This document shows positions 17,139 through 24,673 of a DNA stretch of 64,000 nucleotides, in pieces. Source of the stretch: CAXTSE01 sp964246985 (lineage in GTDB: Bacteria; Actinomycetota; Actinomycetes; Actinomycetales; Microbacteriaceae); the NCBI GenBank assembly GCA_964246985.1, contig CAXTSE010000006.1, positions 121,145-185,144 of the forward strand. Reading direction: 5' to 3'. Below the pieces are notes generated by a model. The model was not told where the DNA came from. It was given only the letters and a program-made list of their open reading frames with translations, and searched no databases. The first letter of the stretch is position 1. Every line of letters starts with the position of its first letter. The position numbers and the translations under genes are program-made.

Positions 17139-18343
17139 AGCGCAACAGTCCTAGCAGCGGAGCGCACCGCCGCCGCGTTGGCTCCCACCTCGGCGGCCTG
17201 CTGGTCGACCTGCGCCGCGTAGTTAACCGGATCTGTGGCGTACTCGGTGTTGACCAGCAACACTGTCGAATCCTGCCGCAGGCCGACCGCCGATCGAGCC
17301 TGGTGGTCCGTCTCGATCGCGAGCAGTGCGCCGAGGGTCGATGCCCCCGACTCCCCGGCAATGATGCCCGCCGCGGCGTACAGCGCCATCGCCTCGTGCG
17401 CCCAATGGTCTTCGATAGTGAGGTATACGTCCGCCGACGACTCGACGACCGGCCAGGCCAGAAGCGAAGGAAGACCGCAATTAAGTCCCGCCATCGTCGA
17501 TGGGTGAGGGCCTGGTGCTTCGGTGAGCTCTCCTGCACGCGCTGAGCGAAGGAGGCAGTTGGCGCGGGTTGGCTCAACGATGACAGTGAGTGGCCGCGAA
17601 CGCCGCACCGGGTTCGCGACATGACGAAGACCAGCTGCGGCGAACGAACCCACTCCAGACTGGAAGAGCATCAGCTCGGGCTGCTTCCCACCGTCGGCCG
17701 CCAAAACTTCGTCGATCTCCCTGAAGATCGTCGAGTAACCGACAATGACGTCTGTGGGCGTCTCGCGATACCCGTCCCATGACGTGTCCGAGATCACAAG
17801 CACGGAGTCGCTGGCCTCGGTCGCTGAGCGGGCAATCGCGTCGTCGTAGGTCCCGTCTACGACGGTGACCGTGGCCCCTTCTCCCTCAATATCCGTAATG
17901 CGAGATCCAGCGGTCCCCTTAGGTACGAATATGTCGCATCTAAGCCCCAAGAGTTTCGCCATGCGGGCGACACCGCGGCCGTGGTTGCCATCCGTGGCAG
18001 CCGCGAGGCCGTTGCCCGGCGTTTTGCGTAAGCAATTCCTCAACCCTTCAAGGGTCAAATCCGCTAGCTGGGGAAACCACTCGCGCTGAATAGCCCGCGC
18101 GGTAGCCCAGGATGCTCCGAGCATTTTGAAGGAGGGGAGGCCAAGTCGCTCCGACTCGTCTTTGACTAGAACCCGACCGACGCCGAGCCGCTCAGCCAGC
18201 GCTGGCACGTCATAGAGCGGCGTGGCATCGTAATCGGGCAATGCCCGATGGAAGGTGAGGGGATCGCCTTCGCTCACCGCGGTGAGGTCGACAAACTCGC
18301 GTAGACCCTTCGGCTCGAACAGCTCCCAGGATGTGTTGCGCAC
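17135..18343 (-). CDS. Diaminopropionate ammonia-lyase-like PLP enzyme
   Basis: A 402-residue fold-type II PLP enzyme from GTG 18343, which has GGAAG 6-7 bases upstream; an ATG at 18400 would overlap the neighbouring SDR. The PLP lysine is Lys73 in SFKMLGASWA, and ATDGNHGRG (about 117-125) is the characteristic substrate/PLP-binding stretch of diaminopropionate ammonia-lyase (DpaL), with the GESGAST glycine-rich loop near residue 340. DpaL converts 2,3-diaminopropionate to pyruvate and two ammonia. Near the C-terminus NTEYATDP replaces the more usual NTEGDTDP, so the substrate may be a related amino acid. It lies in a tightly coupled operon of amide and lactone hydrolases. Confidence 0.85.
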   Translation of the reverse strand: MRNTSWELFEPKGLREFVDLTAVSEGDPLTFHRALPDYDATPLYDVPALAERLGVGRVLVKDESERLGLPSFKMLGASWATARAIQREWFPQLADLTLEGLRNCLRKTPGNGLAAATDGNHGRGVARMAKLLGLRCDIFVPKGTAGSRITDIEGEGATVTVVDGTYDDAIARSATEASDSVLVISDTSWDGYRETPTDVIVGYSTIFREIDEVLAADGGKQPELMLFQSGVGSFAAAGLRHVANPVRRSRPLTVIVEPTRANCLLRSARAGELTEAPGPHPSTMAGLNCGLPSLLAWPVVESSADVYLTIEDHWAHEAMALYAAAGIIAGESGASTLGALLAIETDHQARSAVGLRQDSTVLLVNTEYATDPVNYAAQVDQQAAEVGANAAAVRSAARTVAL

Positions 18344-18371
18344 GCTATCTTCCTTCGATTGCTCGGGTGAC

Positions 18372-19118
18372 TTAATTGGCAAGATAGCCGCCGTCGACAA
18401 CTATCGACTGACCGGTGATGTATTCGGACGCCGCCGACGCAAGAAACAGCACCGCGCCAACCACGTCCGATGGCGTACCCTGCCTGCGCAACGGAATGCC
18501 GGAAATCAGAGCTCCTTCGGTGGCCGCGGGGTCGCGCTGATGTTGCCAGAAATCGTCGTTGAATTTTGTATCTATCCAGCCGGGGCACACCGCATTCACC
18601 GTTACCCCCCTCGGGCCGAGTTCGTCCGCGAGTGCTCTGACCAACCCGAGGCCACCGGCCTTGCTCGCGTGATAGGCGGCCATTCCTGCGTGGCCGCGGA
18701 ATGCTCCGGTGGACGACGTCAGCACGAAGCGCCCGCGCCCACTTGCGGCAAGCGCGTCGGCCGCTTGCTGGGCAACGAAGAACGGTGCGCGCAGATTAAC
18801 GGTCATCGAGTGGTCCCACGCGTCCACTGACCATTGACCCAATGGGTGGGCCTCAAGCACTCCAGCGTTGTAAAAGACCGTGTCAAGTCGTCCTCGTCCA
18901 AACTCGAGTGCGGCGTCGACGGCATTCTCGGGCCCCCGGTCTTCCGAAAGGTCGATTGCACGGAACGTCCCCCGCCCGGATGCCTCACGGCTCATCAAGT
19001 CGCGGCCCGTCTGTGCGTTCGTGTCGACGAGCAGCACGTCGTCCCCGCGATCTCGCATCGCTTGGACGACCGCCGCGCCAATACCGGTGGCGCCGCCAAG
19101 TACCAGCGACACGCTCAC
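18372..19118 (-). CDS. Short-chain dehydrogenase/reductase
   Basis: A 248-residue SDR. Glycine-rich GGATGIGAA is at residues 8-16, NAG in FYNAGV, catalytic Ser in LTSSTG, Tyr/Lys in YHASKAGG, then NAVCPGWIDT and the YITGQSIVVDGG end. The GTG start overlaps the stop of the GlcG-family gene (GTGA, 19115-19118). It is co-transcribed with the ammonia-lyase and the second SDR and probably handles a hydroxyl or keto group of the same compound. Confidence 0.92.
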   Translation of the reverse strand: MSVSLVLGGATGIGAAVVQAMRDRGDDVLLVDTNAQTGRDLMSREASGRGTFRAIDLSEDRGPENAVDAALEFGRGRLDTVFYNAGVLEAHPLGQWSVDAWDHSMTVNLRAPFFVAQQAADALAASGRGRFVLTSSTGAFRGHAGMAAYHASKAGGLGLVRALADELGPRGVTVNAVCPGWIDTKFNDDFWQHQRDPAATEGALISGIPLRRQGTPSDVVGAVLFLASAASEYITGQSIVVDGGYLAN

Positions 19119-19597
19119 GTCGACGCCTCAATTCCAAGCTGGGCAACAGCATGAAGCGCGCACTCTTCGTCGACCTCGGAGGCGGTGCCGCTGACTCCGA
19201 ATGCGCCGATGAGCTCACCTTCCGCATAGAGGGGCACGCCACCGGGGAACACGATTATGCGACCTCCCAATGAGCCAGCGAGGCCCCAGTCTCCGTTTCC
19301 GGGTAGCGAAGACTCCCGCCAAGCGCTCGTCGGCATTCCAAAATTCACGGCGGTAAACGCCTTGTCGATCGCCAGGGTGAGGGCTCCGAGTTGAGCGCCG
19401 TCATCCCGCAACGCGGCCATAAGGTTTCCGCCGAGGTCAACTACAGCAAATGCAAGACTGAGGCCGCGTCGTCGACTCTCCTCCAGCGCAGCCGCGATGA
19501 GCATCTGGCCGAGAGCAGCAGTTGGCTGTCGGCAGGTGCGCGTAGTCGCGTCCATCTCGAGTTTGCCGGGAGTGCCAGATGAGTCACTACTACCCAC
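19115..19597 (-). CDS. GlcG/HbpS-family (DUF336) protein
   Basis: A 160-residue protein with the GlcG/HbpS pattern: ALEESRRRGLSLAFAVVD, GGNLMAALRDDGA, KAFTAVNFG and the C-terminal GGVPLYAEGELIGAFGVSG. GTG at 19597 with GGAGG seven bases upstream, a strong site. Family members bind heme or small ligands (HbpS) or are encoded with catabolic dehydrogenases (GlcG with glycolate oxidase); the exact function is poorly defined. It is first in the minus-strand operon running to 12509, directly after the divergent operator at 19642-19654. Confidence 0.88.
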   Translation of the reverse strand: MGSSDSSGTPGKLEMDATTRTCRQPTAALGQMLIAAALEESRRRGLSLAFAVVDLGGNLMAALRDDGAQLGALTLAIDKAFTAVNFGMPTSAWRESSLPGNGDWGLAGSLGGRIIVFPGGVPLYAEGELIGAFGVSGTASEVDEECALHAVAQLGIEAST

Positions 19598-19641
19598 TTT
19601 TTGCCTCCGCGACCATAAAGCTCGTCTGAATCATCAACAAC

Positions 19642-19654
19642 GTATACTGTATAC
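19642..19654. promoter_or_regulatory. GntR-type operator GTATA-N3-TATAC between divergent operons
   Basis: The 15-base palindrome CGTATACTGTATACG (19641-19655) contains GTATA-CTG-TATAC. An identical GTATA-N3-TATAC arrangement is at 24550-24562, and the FCD-type GntR gene at 22396 lies between the two. It also contains possible -10 boxes in both directions (TATACT on plus, TATACA on minus). Confidence 0.7.
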
Positions 19655-19657
19655 GTC

Positions 19658-21151
19658 GTGGGAACGACGGTCAATCAAGAGAGCACGCTCGATGTGAGCG
19701 CCGATGCCGGCTCCCGACCACGGGGCGCGGCGTCCACCGCGCACCCGCTCGCGACCGAGGCCGCTCTTGCAGTACTTACGCGTGGCGGTTCTGCGGTCGA
19801 CGCCGCAATCGCCGCACAAGCGATGATCTGCACAGTCATGCCTCAGGCGGGTGGCCTCGGAGGCGACCTGATGGCCCTCGTGCACGGGGCGGACGGCGTT
19901 GTGCACGCCGTAAACGGAACGGGGAAGAGTCCTGCGCGCGCACCAGGGGAGTGGGCGGACTCGGGCGGAAGCGCAGTGACAGTTCCGGGGCTTATAGATG
20001 GGTGGCGTGAGTTACACGCACGCTGGGGCCGGCTACCTCTCGGCGCTGACCTCGAGGCCGCGGCCTTCGTCGCTCAGAACGGCTACCACATCGATCGCGA
20101 ACTCCATGCCGCTGTGAACCGCCAACGCGAGCGATTGATCAGGCACGGCGCCGCTGACTGGAGCCTCCTCGGCGCAACCGAGACTTCGGTTTGGAAACAG
20201 CCGGAATTCGCCGCACTGCTCAAAGCCGTCGGCGAGTATGGCCCGGCCGCCTTCTACAGCGGGCAGGCGGCTGAGCATGTCGTGAGCGCTGCGCGACGCG
20301 AAGGTGGCTCTCTGGAACTAAGCGATCTCGCGTTCCACCGAACCGAAAGTCCGCCCGCGATCAGCGTGGGGTGGGACGGCGGGAGGCTCTGGGTGCAGCC
20401 ACCTTCCTCGCAGGGCGTAATCCTGGCGATGGCCGCGAAATGGTTGGACGCGGTACCTCGAAAGCCTTGGCAGGACAGCGACCACCTGACCGTCGAGGTC
20501 ACAGAAGCCGCATTTGTACACCGGGATCGGACGGTTGTTACGGGAGCGGAGCTCCTCTCCGAGCACCTTGATGTCGATATGGAACGCGCCGGCCACCGCG
20601 GCGGCCCGAGAGGCTATCTACACACGGCGGGTGTGGCTGTCGCCGATTGCGACGGGCTCGTCATCTCCTCCCTCGTAAGCGTCTTTGATGACTTCGGGTC
20701 GGCCGTATTCGTGCCTGAGTTGGGCATCGTCCTGAATAACCGCGCGGCCGGCTTCACCTCGGGCGCCAATTCGCCGCGGCCTGGCGCGCGCCCTGTACAC
20801 ACCCTCGCGCCGGCGCTAAAGGTCGACCACAACGGCAATCCGCTTGCGCTCGCCACCCCAGGTGCAGACGGGCAGGTGCAGACGCTCCTGCAGGTTCTAG
20901 TGCGACTCCGCATCGAGGGCACGACACTCGATGACGCAGTCGCCGCTCTACGGTGGCGCAGCGAAAATGGAAGGCTGCTGATTGAGCGCGGACACCCAGC
21001 TCGAGCGGATCTCGCGCACCGCGGTCACCGGCTCGACGAACGTCCAATGAACGACCCCCTGTTCGGCGCGGTAGTCGCCGCGGGCCTGCACGGGGGCGAG
21101 CTTCTGGCCTCTGCAGATCCACGCCGGAACGTAAGCCGAGGAGTGCGATGA
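19658..21151 (+). CDS. Gamma-glutamyltranspeptidase-family Ntn hydrolase
   Basis: A 497-residue GGT-like protein. The N-terminal signature HPLATEAALAVLTRGGSAVDAA is at residues 29-50; the predicted autocleavage/nucleophile Thr is Thr323 in LHTAGVAVAD, followed by the FGSAVFVPELGIVLNN segment and PVHTLAPAL. The Thr is followed by Ala-Gly, not Thr-His as in classical GGT, as in divergent members such as the oxamate amidohydrolase group. There is no signal peptide, so it is probably cytoplasmic. The GTG start lies only 3 bases after an operator that contains TATACT, implying a leaderless mRNA. Four-base overlap with the M20 gene. It may cleave a gamma-glutamyl or oxalyl amide. Confidence 0.88.
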   Translation: MGTTVNQESTLDVSADAGSRPRGAASTAHPLATEAALAVLTRGGSAVDAAIAAQAMICTVMPQAGGLGGDLMALVHGADGVVHAVNGTGKSPARAPGEWADSGGSAVTVPGLIDGWRELHARWGRLPLGADLEAAAFVAQNGYHIDRELHAAVNRQRERLIRHGAADWSLLGATETSVWKQPEFAALLKAVGEYGPAAFYSGQAAEHVVSAARREGGSLELSDLAFHRTESPPAISVGWDGGRLWVQPPSSQGVILAMAAKWLDAVPRKPWQDSDHLTVEVTEAAFVHRDRTVVTGAELLSEHLDVDMERAGHRGGPRGYLHTAGVAVADCDGLVISSLVSVFDDFGSAVFVPELGIVLNNRAAGFTSGANSPRPGARPVHTLAPALKVDHNGNPLALATPGADGQVQTLLQVLVRLRIEGTTLDDAVAALRWRSENGRLLIERGHPARADLAHRGHRLDERPMNDPLFGAVVAAGLHGGELLASADPRRNVSRGVR

Positions 21152-22389
21152 CCGCCTATGCAGCAGGAACTACTACGGGCCGAGCTATCAGGGAGGAAGT
21201 TGAGCTGCGGCGAGAAGCGATCGTGTCGCTTTGTGCCCGCCTAGTTGCCGCACGTAGCGTCAATCCGGAGGGCGACACCCGTCAAGTCGCCGCGGTCGTG
21301 GCTAGCGCGCTCGAAACGTTGGGGATCCAGAGCCGGCTCGAGCGATCAATTGAGACCATGCCTTCTGTGTTGGCCGAGCTAGATTCAGGCAGACCGGGGC
21401 CCCACCTTGTGGTGAATGTTCACTTAGACACGATGCCCGCCGGTGACGAGGGCGAGTGGTCGGTGACGCCGTGGGAGCTCACGCGTAAGGACGGCAGGCT
21501 TTATGGCCTCGGCATGGGCAACATGAAAGGTGCCGTCGCAGCGATGGTGCACGCCGTTGGTCTCCTACACGAGCGGCGGAGCGAGTGGAGTGGCCGACTG
21601 ACCTTCACCGCTGTTAGCGATGAGGTCGTATTCGGCGACCATGGGGCCGCATACATTCTTGCCACGCGCCCCGACCTTATCGGCGACGGAATGATCTGCG
21701 GAGAGGGGGCCGGATTCAAGAGACTGGCCCTCGGGGAGAAGGGCGTGCTCTGGCTGAGAATCTCGACCGTTGGTGACTCCGGACACTCATCGTCGGTCGT
21801 GCGAGAAACGTCGGCCACCGCCAGGCTGGCCCGCGCTGTCGTAGCGCTCGATGCCCTGACGGGCACGCTCGGATCGCTCCCAGACGGTGTCCTAGTTACG
21901 GATCCAGACAGCGCGCTGTCCCTCACCGCCAATGTCGGCACCATTATCGCGGGCACGTTCATCGGCCAGCGTGCTACTTCAGCGTCGGCCGAAGTCGACC
22001 TGCGCCTTCCTCCGGGCATCGGCGCAGATGCCGCTGAGGAGCTCGTTCGCCGCACGCTTGATGCGGTGGTCCCGACTGCGGCAGCAGAGGTGACTCGTAT
22101 TAAGGGCTGGGATGCTGGCGTCACCTCGCCGCTGTCGGCGATCGCGCGGTCGTGGCGGCGGGCAGAAGTGAGGGCCGGATATCTCGCTGCTGACTCTGCC
22201 ATCCGCCTCCCCGCCAGCGACGCTAGCCGGTGGCGGGCGCTCGGCACCCCCGCGGTGTGCTTCGGGCCCCAGCCCGGTTTCTCGGCCGGAGTCGACGACT
22301 ACGCTGAGGAAGACGAGGTGCTGCGATGCGCCGTTCTGTACGCACTGGCGGCCTTAGATTTCTTGTCGCAGGAAGACGCGAGTTCATAG
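21148..22389 (+). CDS. M20-family peptidase/deacylase with altered metal ligands
   Basis: A 413-residue ArgE/DapE/ACY1-type protein with a catalytic part (residues 1-195 and 300-413) around a dimerisation domain (about 200-300). The first ligand His92 with Asp94 is present (VNVHLDTM). However, the bridging Asp is Asn125 (GMGNMKG), the usual Glu-Glu pair is Glu159-Val160 (SDEVV), and the C-terminal ligand His is not evident in SAGVDDYAEEDE. Glu186 in GEGAG is kept. Family members hydrolyse N-acyl amino acids or dipeptides using two metals; this one may be inactive, use one metal or have another role. It is coupled by ATGA overlap to the GGT-like gene. Confidence 0.85.
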   Translation: MTAYAAGTTTGRAIREEVELRREAIVSLCARLVAARSVNPEGDTRQVAAVVASALETLGIQSRLERSIETMPSVLAELDSGRPGPHLVVNVHLDTMPAGDEGEWSVTPWELTRKDGRLYGLGMGNMKGAVAAMVHAVGLLHERRSEWSGRLTFTAVSDEVVFGDHGAAYILATRPDLIGDGMICGEGAGFKRLALGEKGVLWLRISTVGDSGHSSSVVRETSATARLARAVVALDALTGTLGSLPDGVLVTDPDSALSLTANVGTIIAGTFIGQRATSASAEVDLRLPPGIGADAAEELVRRTLDAVVPTAAAEVTRIKGWDAGVTSPLSAIARSWRRAEVRAGYLAADSAIRLPASDASRWRALGTPAVCFGPQPGFSAGVDDYAEEDEVLRCAVLYALAALDFLSQEDASS

Positions 22390-22395
22390 GACATC

Positions 22396-23082
22396 ATGGT
22401 CGTATTTGGCGGAATCGCCCCGATATCGGAGCTATCGACAGGCTCCCTCCCGGCTCAAATTCACCGAGCGCTGGAGGAGAGCATCATCAACGGACGGCTG
22501 GCCCCGGAAGTCCGCTTGCGGGCTGACGATTTAGCAAGCGCTTACGGAGTCAGCCGCATTCCGGTTCGTGAGGCGCTCAGCTCACTGCATGAGGCGGGGT
22601 GGGTTGACATACGTCCGCGATATGGGGTCTACGTACGAGCCCGCACACGGTCCGAGCTCGCCGAATTGTTCGAAGCCCGAGCGGGAATCGAGAGCGAGCT
22701 AGCCCGGCTAGCCGCGCGACGTGGTACACCCGCGATGTTTCTGCGACTCGCTCAGACCTCGGCGCTGAGCGAAGCGGCTGCGTCCACTGACGACGTAGAA
22801 GCGCTCTCCGATGCCGCTGTCATCTTCAACGCGCAGCTGAGGGAGGCTTCTGGCAACGGCGTACTCAGCCAGCTGTCGTTGACACTTGAGAAGCGAGCAC
22901 GATTCTATTTCTCTCCGATTGCCCACCTCCTGGGCGGTGAGTGGGCGGAGGGGCAACGACGCTTAGCTTCACTACTTGAGAGGCAAGACGTCGACGCGGC
23001 CGGGCTTTCGGCACGCCGACACATCGTTGAGACTGGAGACGCGGTTTCCCGGTTGTTGCCTGACGACTCGTTTAGCGACTAA
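22396..23082 (+). CDS. GntR-family repressor (FCD/VanR type)
   Basis: A 228-residue regulator with the winged helix LRADDLASAYGVSRIPVREA (residues about 43-62), a wing ending GVYVRART, and an all-helical FCD-like effector domain (ARAGIESELARLAARRG to the end). It starts 6 bases after the M20 gene, so it is probably the third gene of the GGT operon. The GTATA-N3-TATAC sites at 19642 and 24550 flank this three-gene block, making this protein the likely binder. Its last 11 bases overlap the end of the convergent flavoprotein gene. Confidence 0.92.
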   Translation: MVVFGGIAPISELSTGSLPAQIHRALEESIINGRLAPEVRLRADDLASAYGVSRIPVREALSSLHEAGWVDIRPRYGVYVRARTRSELAELFEARAGIESELARLAARRGTPAMFLRLAQTSALSEAAASTDDVEALSDAAVIFNAQLREASGNGVLSQLSLTLEKRARFYFSPIAHLLGGEWAEGQRRLASLLERQDVDAAGLSARRHIVETGDAVSRLLPDDSFSD

Positions 23083-24547
23083 TACCGCGTGAGCGGCGCG
23101 TGATCGGGTGAGTTAGGTAATCCGACCACCTCACCCATTTTGTGCGGAACCAATACTCGCTGACCAGAGCCGGCCAGTTCTGCGTGTTGGTGCCATCGGG
23201 GGTAGTGAACCAATTGCGACACCCAGTGACCCACACGCTGCGAGAGCTCCGGCGTGCAAGCTGCTTCACGAATCGGTCAAAAACCCGATCCCGTACTTCC
23301 ATACGGAACGGGCCTCTTCGCTTCCAACGCCGAGCCACACTGACGAGGTAGTGGACCTGACTTTCGAGCATTACAAGTACGGAATTCCACGCTGGATTTG
23401 TGTTGGGTCCATACATCAGAAAGAGGTTAGGGAAGCCGGGCACGGTCATACCCAGATAGGCGCGTGGGGTACCGCGCCAGTAATCGTCCAGCGACCGGCC
23501 ATTGGCGCCGCGTACTTGAATGCCGTGGAGGAAGTCACTGGCGTGAAAGCCCGTGCCGTAAATGATGACATCGGCGGGCACCTCGGTGCCATCGGTCAGC
23601 TGAACTGCGTGCGGCTTCAAACGCGCGACCGAGGCGTCGTACAGACTCACCGTAGGTCGCTGCAACGTAGGAAACCATTCATTGGAAACGAGGATCCGCT
23701 TGCATCCGTATCGATCGCGGGGCTCGACCTTAGCGAGCAGCTCCGGATCCGTAACCCAGCCCCGTAGCGCCCTCCGGTGGGCGGCTTCCGCGGGCGCAAC
23801 CAGCTTCGGCCAGCGGACCAGTCTCGGCGTATTTACCTCCTTGGAGAGGTAGCTTTGGTAGCGAGCAAGTCGGTTCGCAAATGCTGACCGAGAAGCAACG
23901 TACTCCTCGTCGCCCTTCTCCAGCACATACCCAGGCGAACGTTGCAGGACGGCGATGGAGCGGGCTATGTCCGCGATTGCCGGTACGACCTGCAATGCAC
24001 TTGCCCCTGCGCCGACGACGACCACGTCGCGGCCCTCTAGCCGGACGTCATGGCGCCAATTGGCAGTATGAAAATGCGACCCCGCGAACGTGTCAATTCC
24101 GGGCAGTGTCGGGACAGCGGGGACGCTCATTTGCCCGAGTGCTGTAACGACGAAGTCCGCGGTTGACGTAGTTCCGTCGCGGAACCCCAGCGCCCAATGC
24201 TCTTCGGTGTCGTCCCATGTCAAGGAAGTTACCTCCCGACCTGTACGAATGAGGTCCCGGACACCGAAGTGATCAACGGTGCGCTCCATGTAGTCGAGAA
24301 TTTCAGGTTGACTCGCAAACCGCCTACTCCAGGCCGGGTTAGAGGCGAACGACCATGAGTAGAGGAACGACGGCACGTCACACGCCGCACCCGGGTAGTC
24401 GTTCGCCCGCCAGACACCGCCAATCCCGTTAGAGCGCTCGAAGACAGTTACCTCGGCTCCTCGCCGGCTCAACTGAATCGCCGCGGTCAAACCAGCGAAT
24501 CCAGCACCGATGATCGCAAAGCGCGGAGGTCTATCAGAGACGGTCAT
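23072..24547 (-). CDS. FAD-dependent Baeyer-Villiger-type monooxygenase
   Basis: A 491-residue flavoprotein. The FAD-binding GxGxxG is IIGAGFAGL (residues about 12-20), the NADPH-binding Rossmann motif is VVVVGAGASALQ (about 177-188), and between them lies the Baeyer-Villiger fingerprint FAGSHFHTANW (FxGxxxHxxxW). Length is slightly below cyclohexanone monooxygenase (about 540). It would insert oxygen next to a ketone (giving a lactone or ester) or oxidise N or S. A lactone product would suit the lactonase-like enzyme at 16281. The ATG at 24547 has no SD and lies 3 bases from the operator, which suggests a leaderless message. Confidence 0.9.
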   Translation of the reverse strand: MTVSDRPPRFAIIGAGFAGLTAAIQLSRRGAEVTVFERSNGIGGVWRANDYPGAACDVPSFLYSWSFASNPAWSRRFASQPEILDYMERTVDHFGVRDLIRTGREVTSLTWDDTEEHWALGFRDGTTSTADFVVTALGQMSVPAVPTLPGIDTFAGSHFHTANWRHDVRLEGRDVVVVGAGASALQVVPAIADIARSIAVLQRSPGYVLEKGDEEYVASRSAFANRLARYQSYLSKEVNTPRLVRWPKLVAPAEAAHRRALRGWVTDPELLAKVEPRDRYGCKRILVSNEWFPTLQRPTVSLYDASVARLKPHAVQLTDGTEVPADVIIYGTGFHASDFLHGIQVRGANGRSLDDYWRGTPRAYLGMTVPGFPNLFLMYGPNTNPAWNSVLVMLESQVHYLVSVARRWKRRGPFRMEVRDRVFDRFVKQLARRSSRSVWVTGCRNWFTTPDGTNTQNWPALVSEYWFRTKWVRWSDYLTHPITRRSRGISR

Positions 24548-24549
24548 GA

Positions 24550-24562
24550 GTATATATTATAC
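24550..24562. promoter_or_regulatory. GntR-type operator GTATA-N3-TATAC
   Basis: GTATA-TAT-TATAC is a 13-base palindrome directly before the monooxygenase start, and on the minus strand it contains TATAAT as a -10 box. The sub-sequence ATATTATACG (24554-24563) is repeated inverted at 24602-24611 (CGTATAATAT), on the other side of the divergent promoter region. Confidence 0.65.
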
Positions 24563-24583
24563 GAAAAAACCGCTACATAACAG

Positions 24584-24611
24584 TTGACCCGGCTGAATAA
24601 TCGTATAATAT
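24584..24611 (+). promoter_or_regulatory. Promoter of the 24.7-27.9 kb transporter operon
   Basis: TTGACC (24584-24589) and TAATAT (24606-24611) are spaced by 16 bases. The -10 region coincides with the inverted copy of the ATATTATACG element, so regulation by the same or a related GntR protein is likely. Confidence 0.5.
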
Positions 24612-24673
24612 CAGCATCACTCACGGCACCGACGCGTCACCCCCAAGTGAGCCCGACCCCAAGGAGTGTTTGA

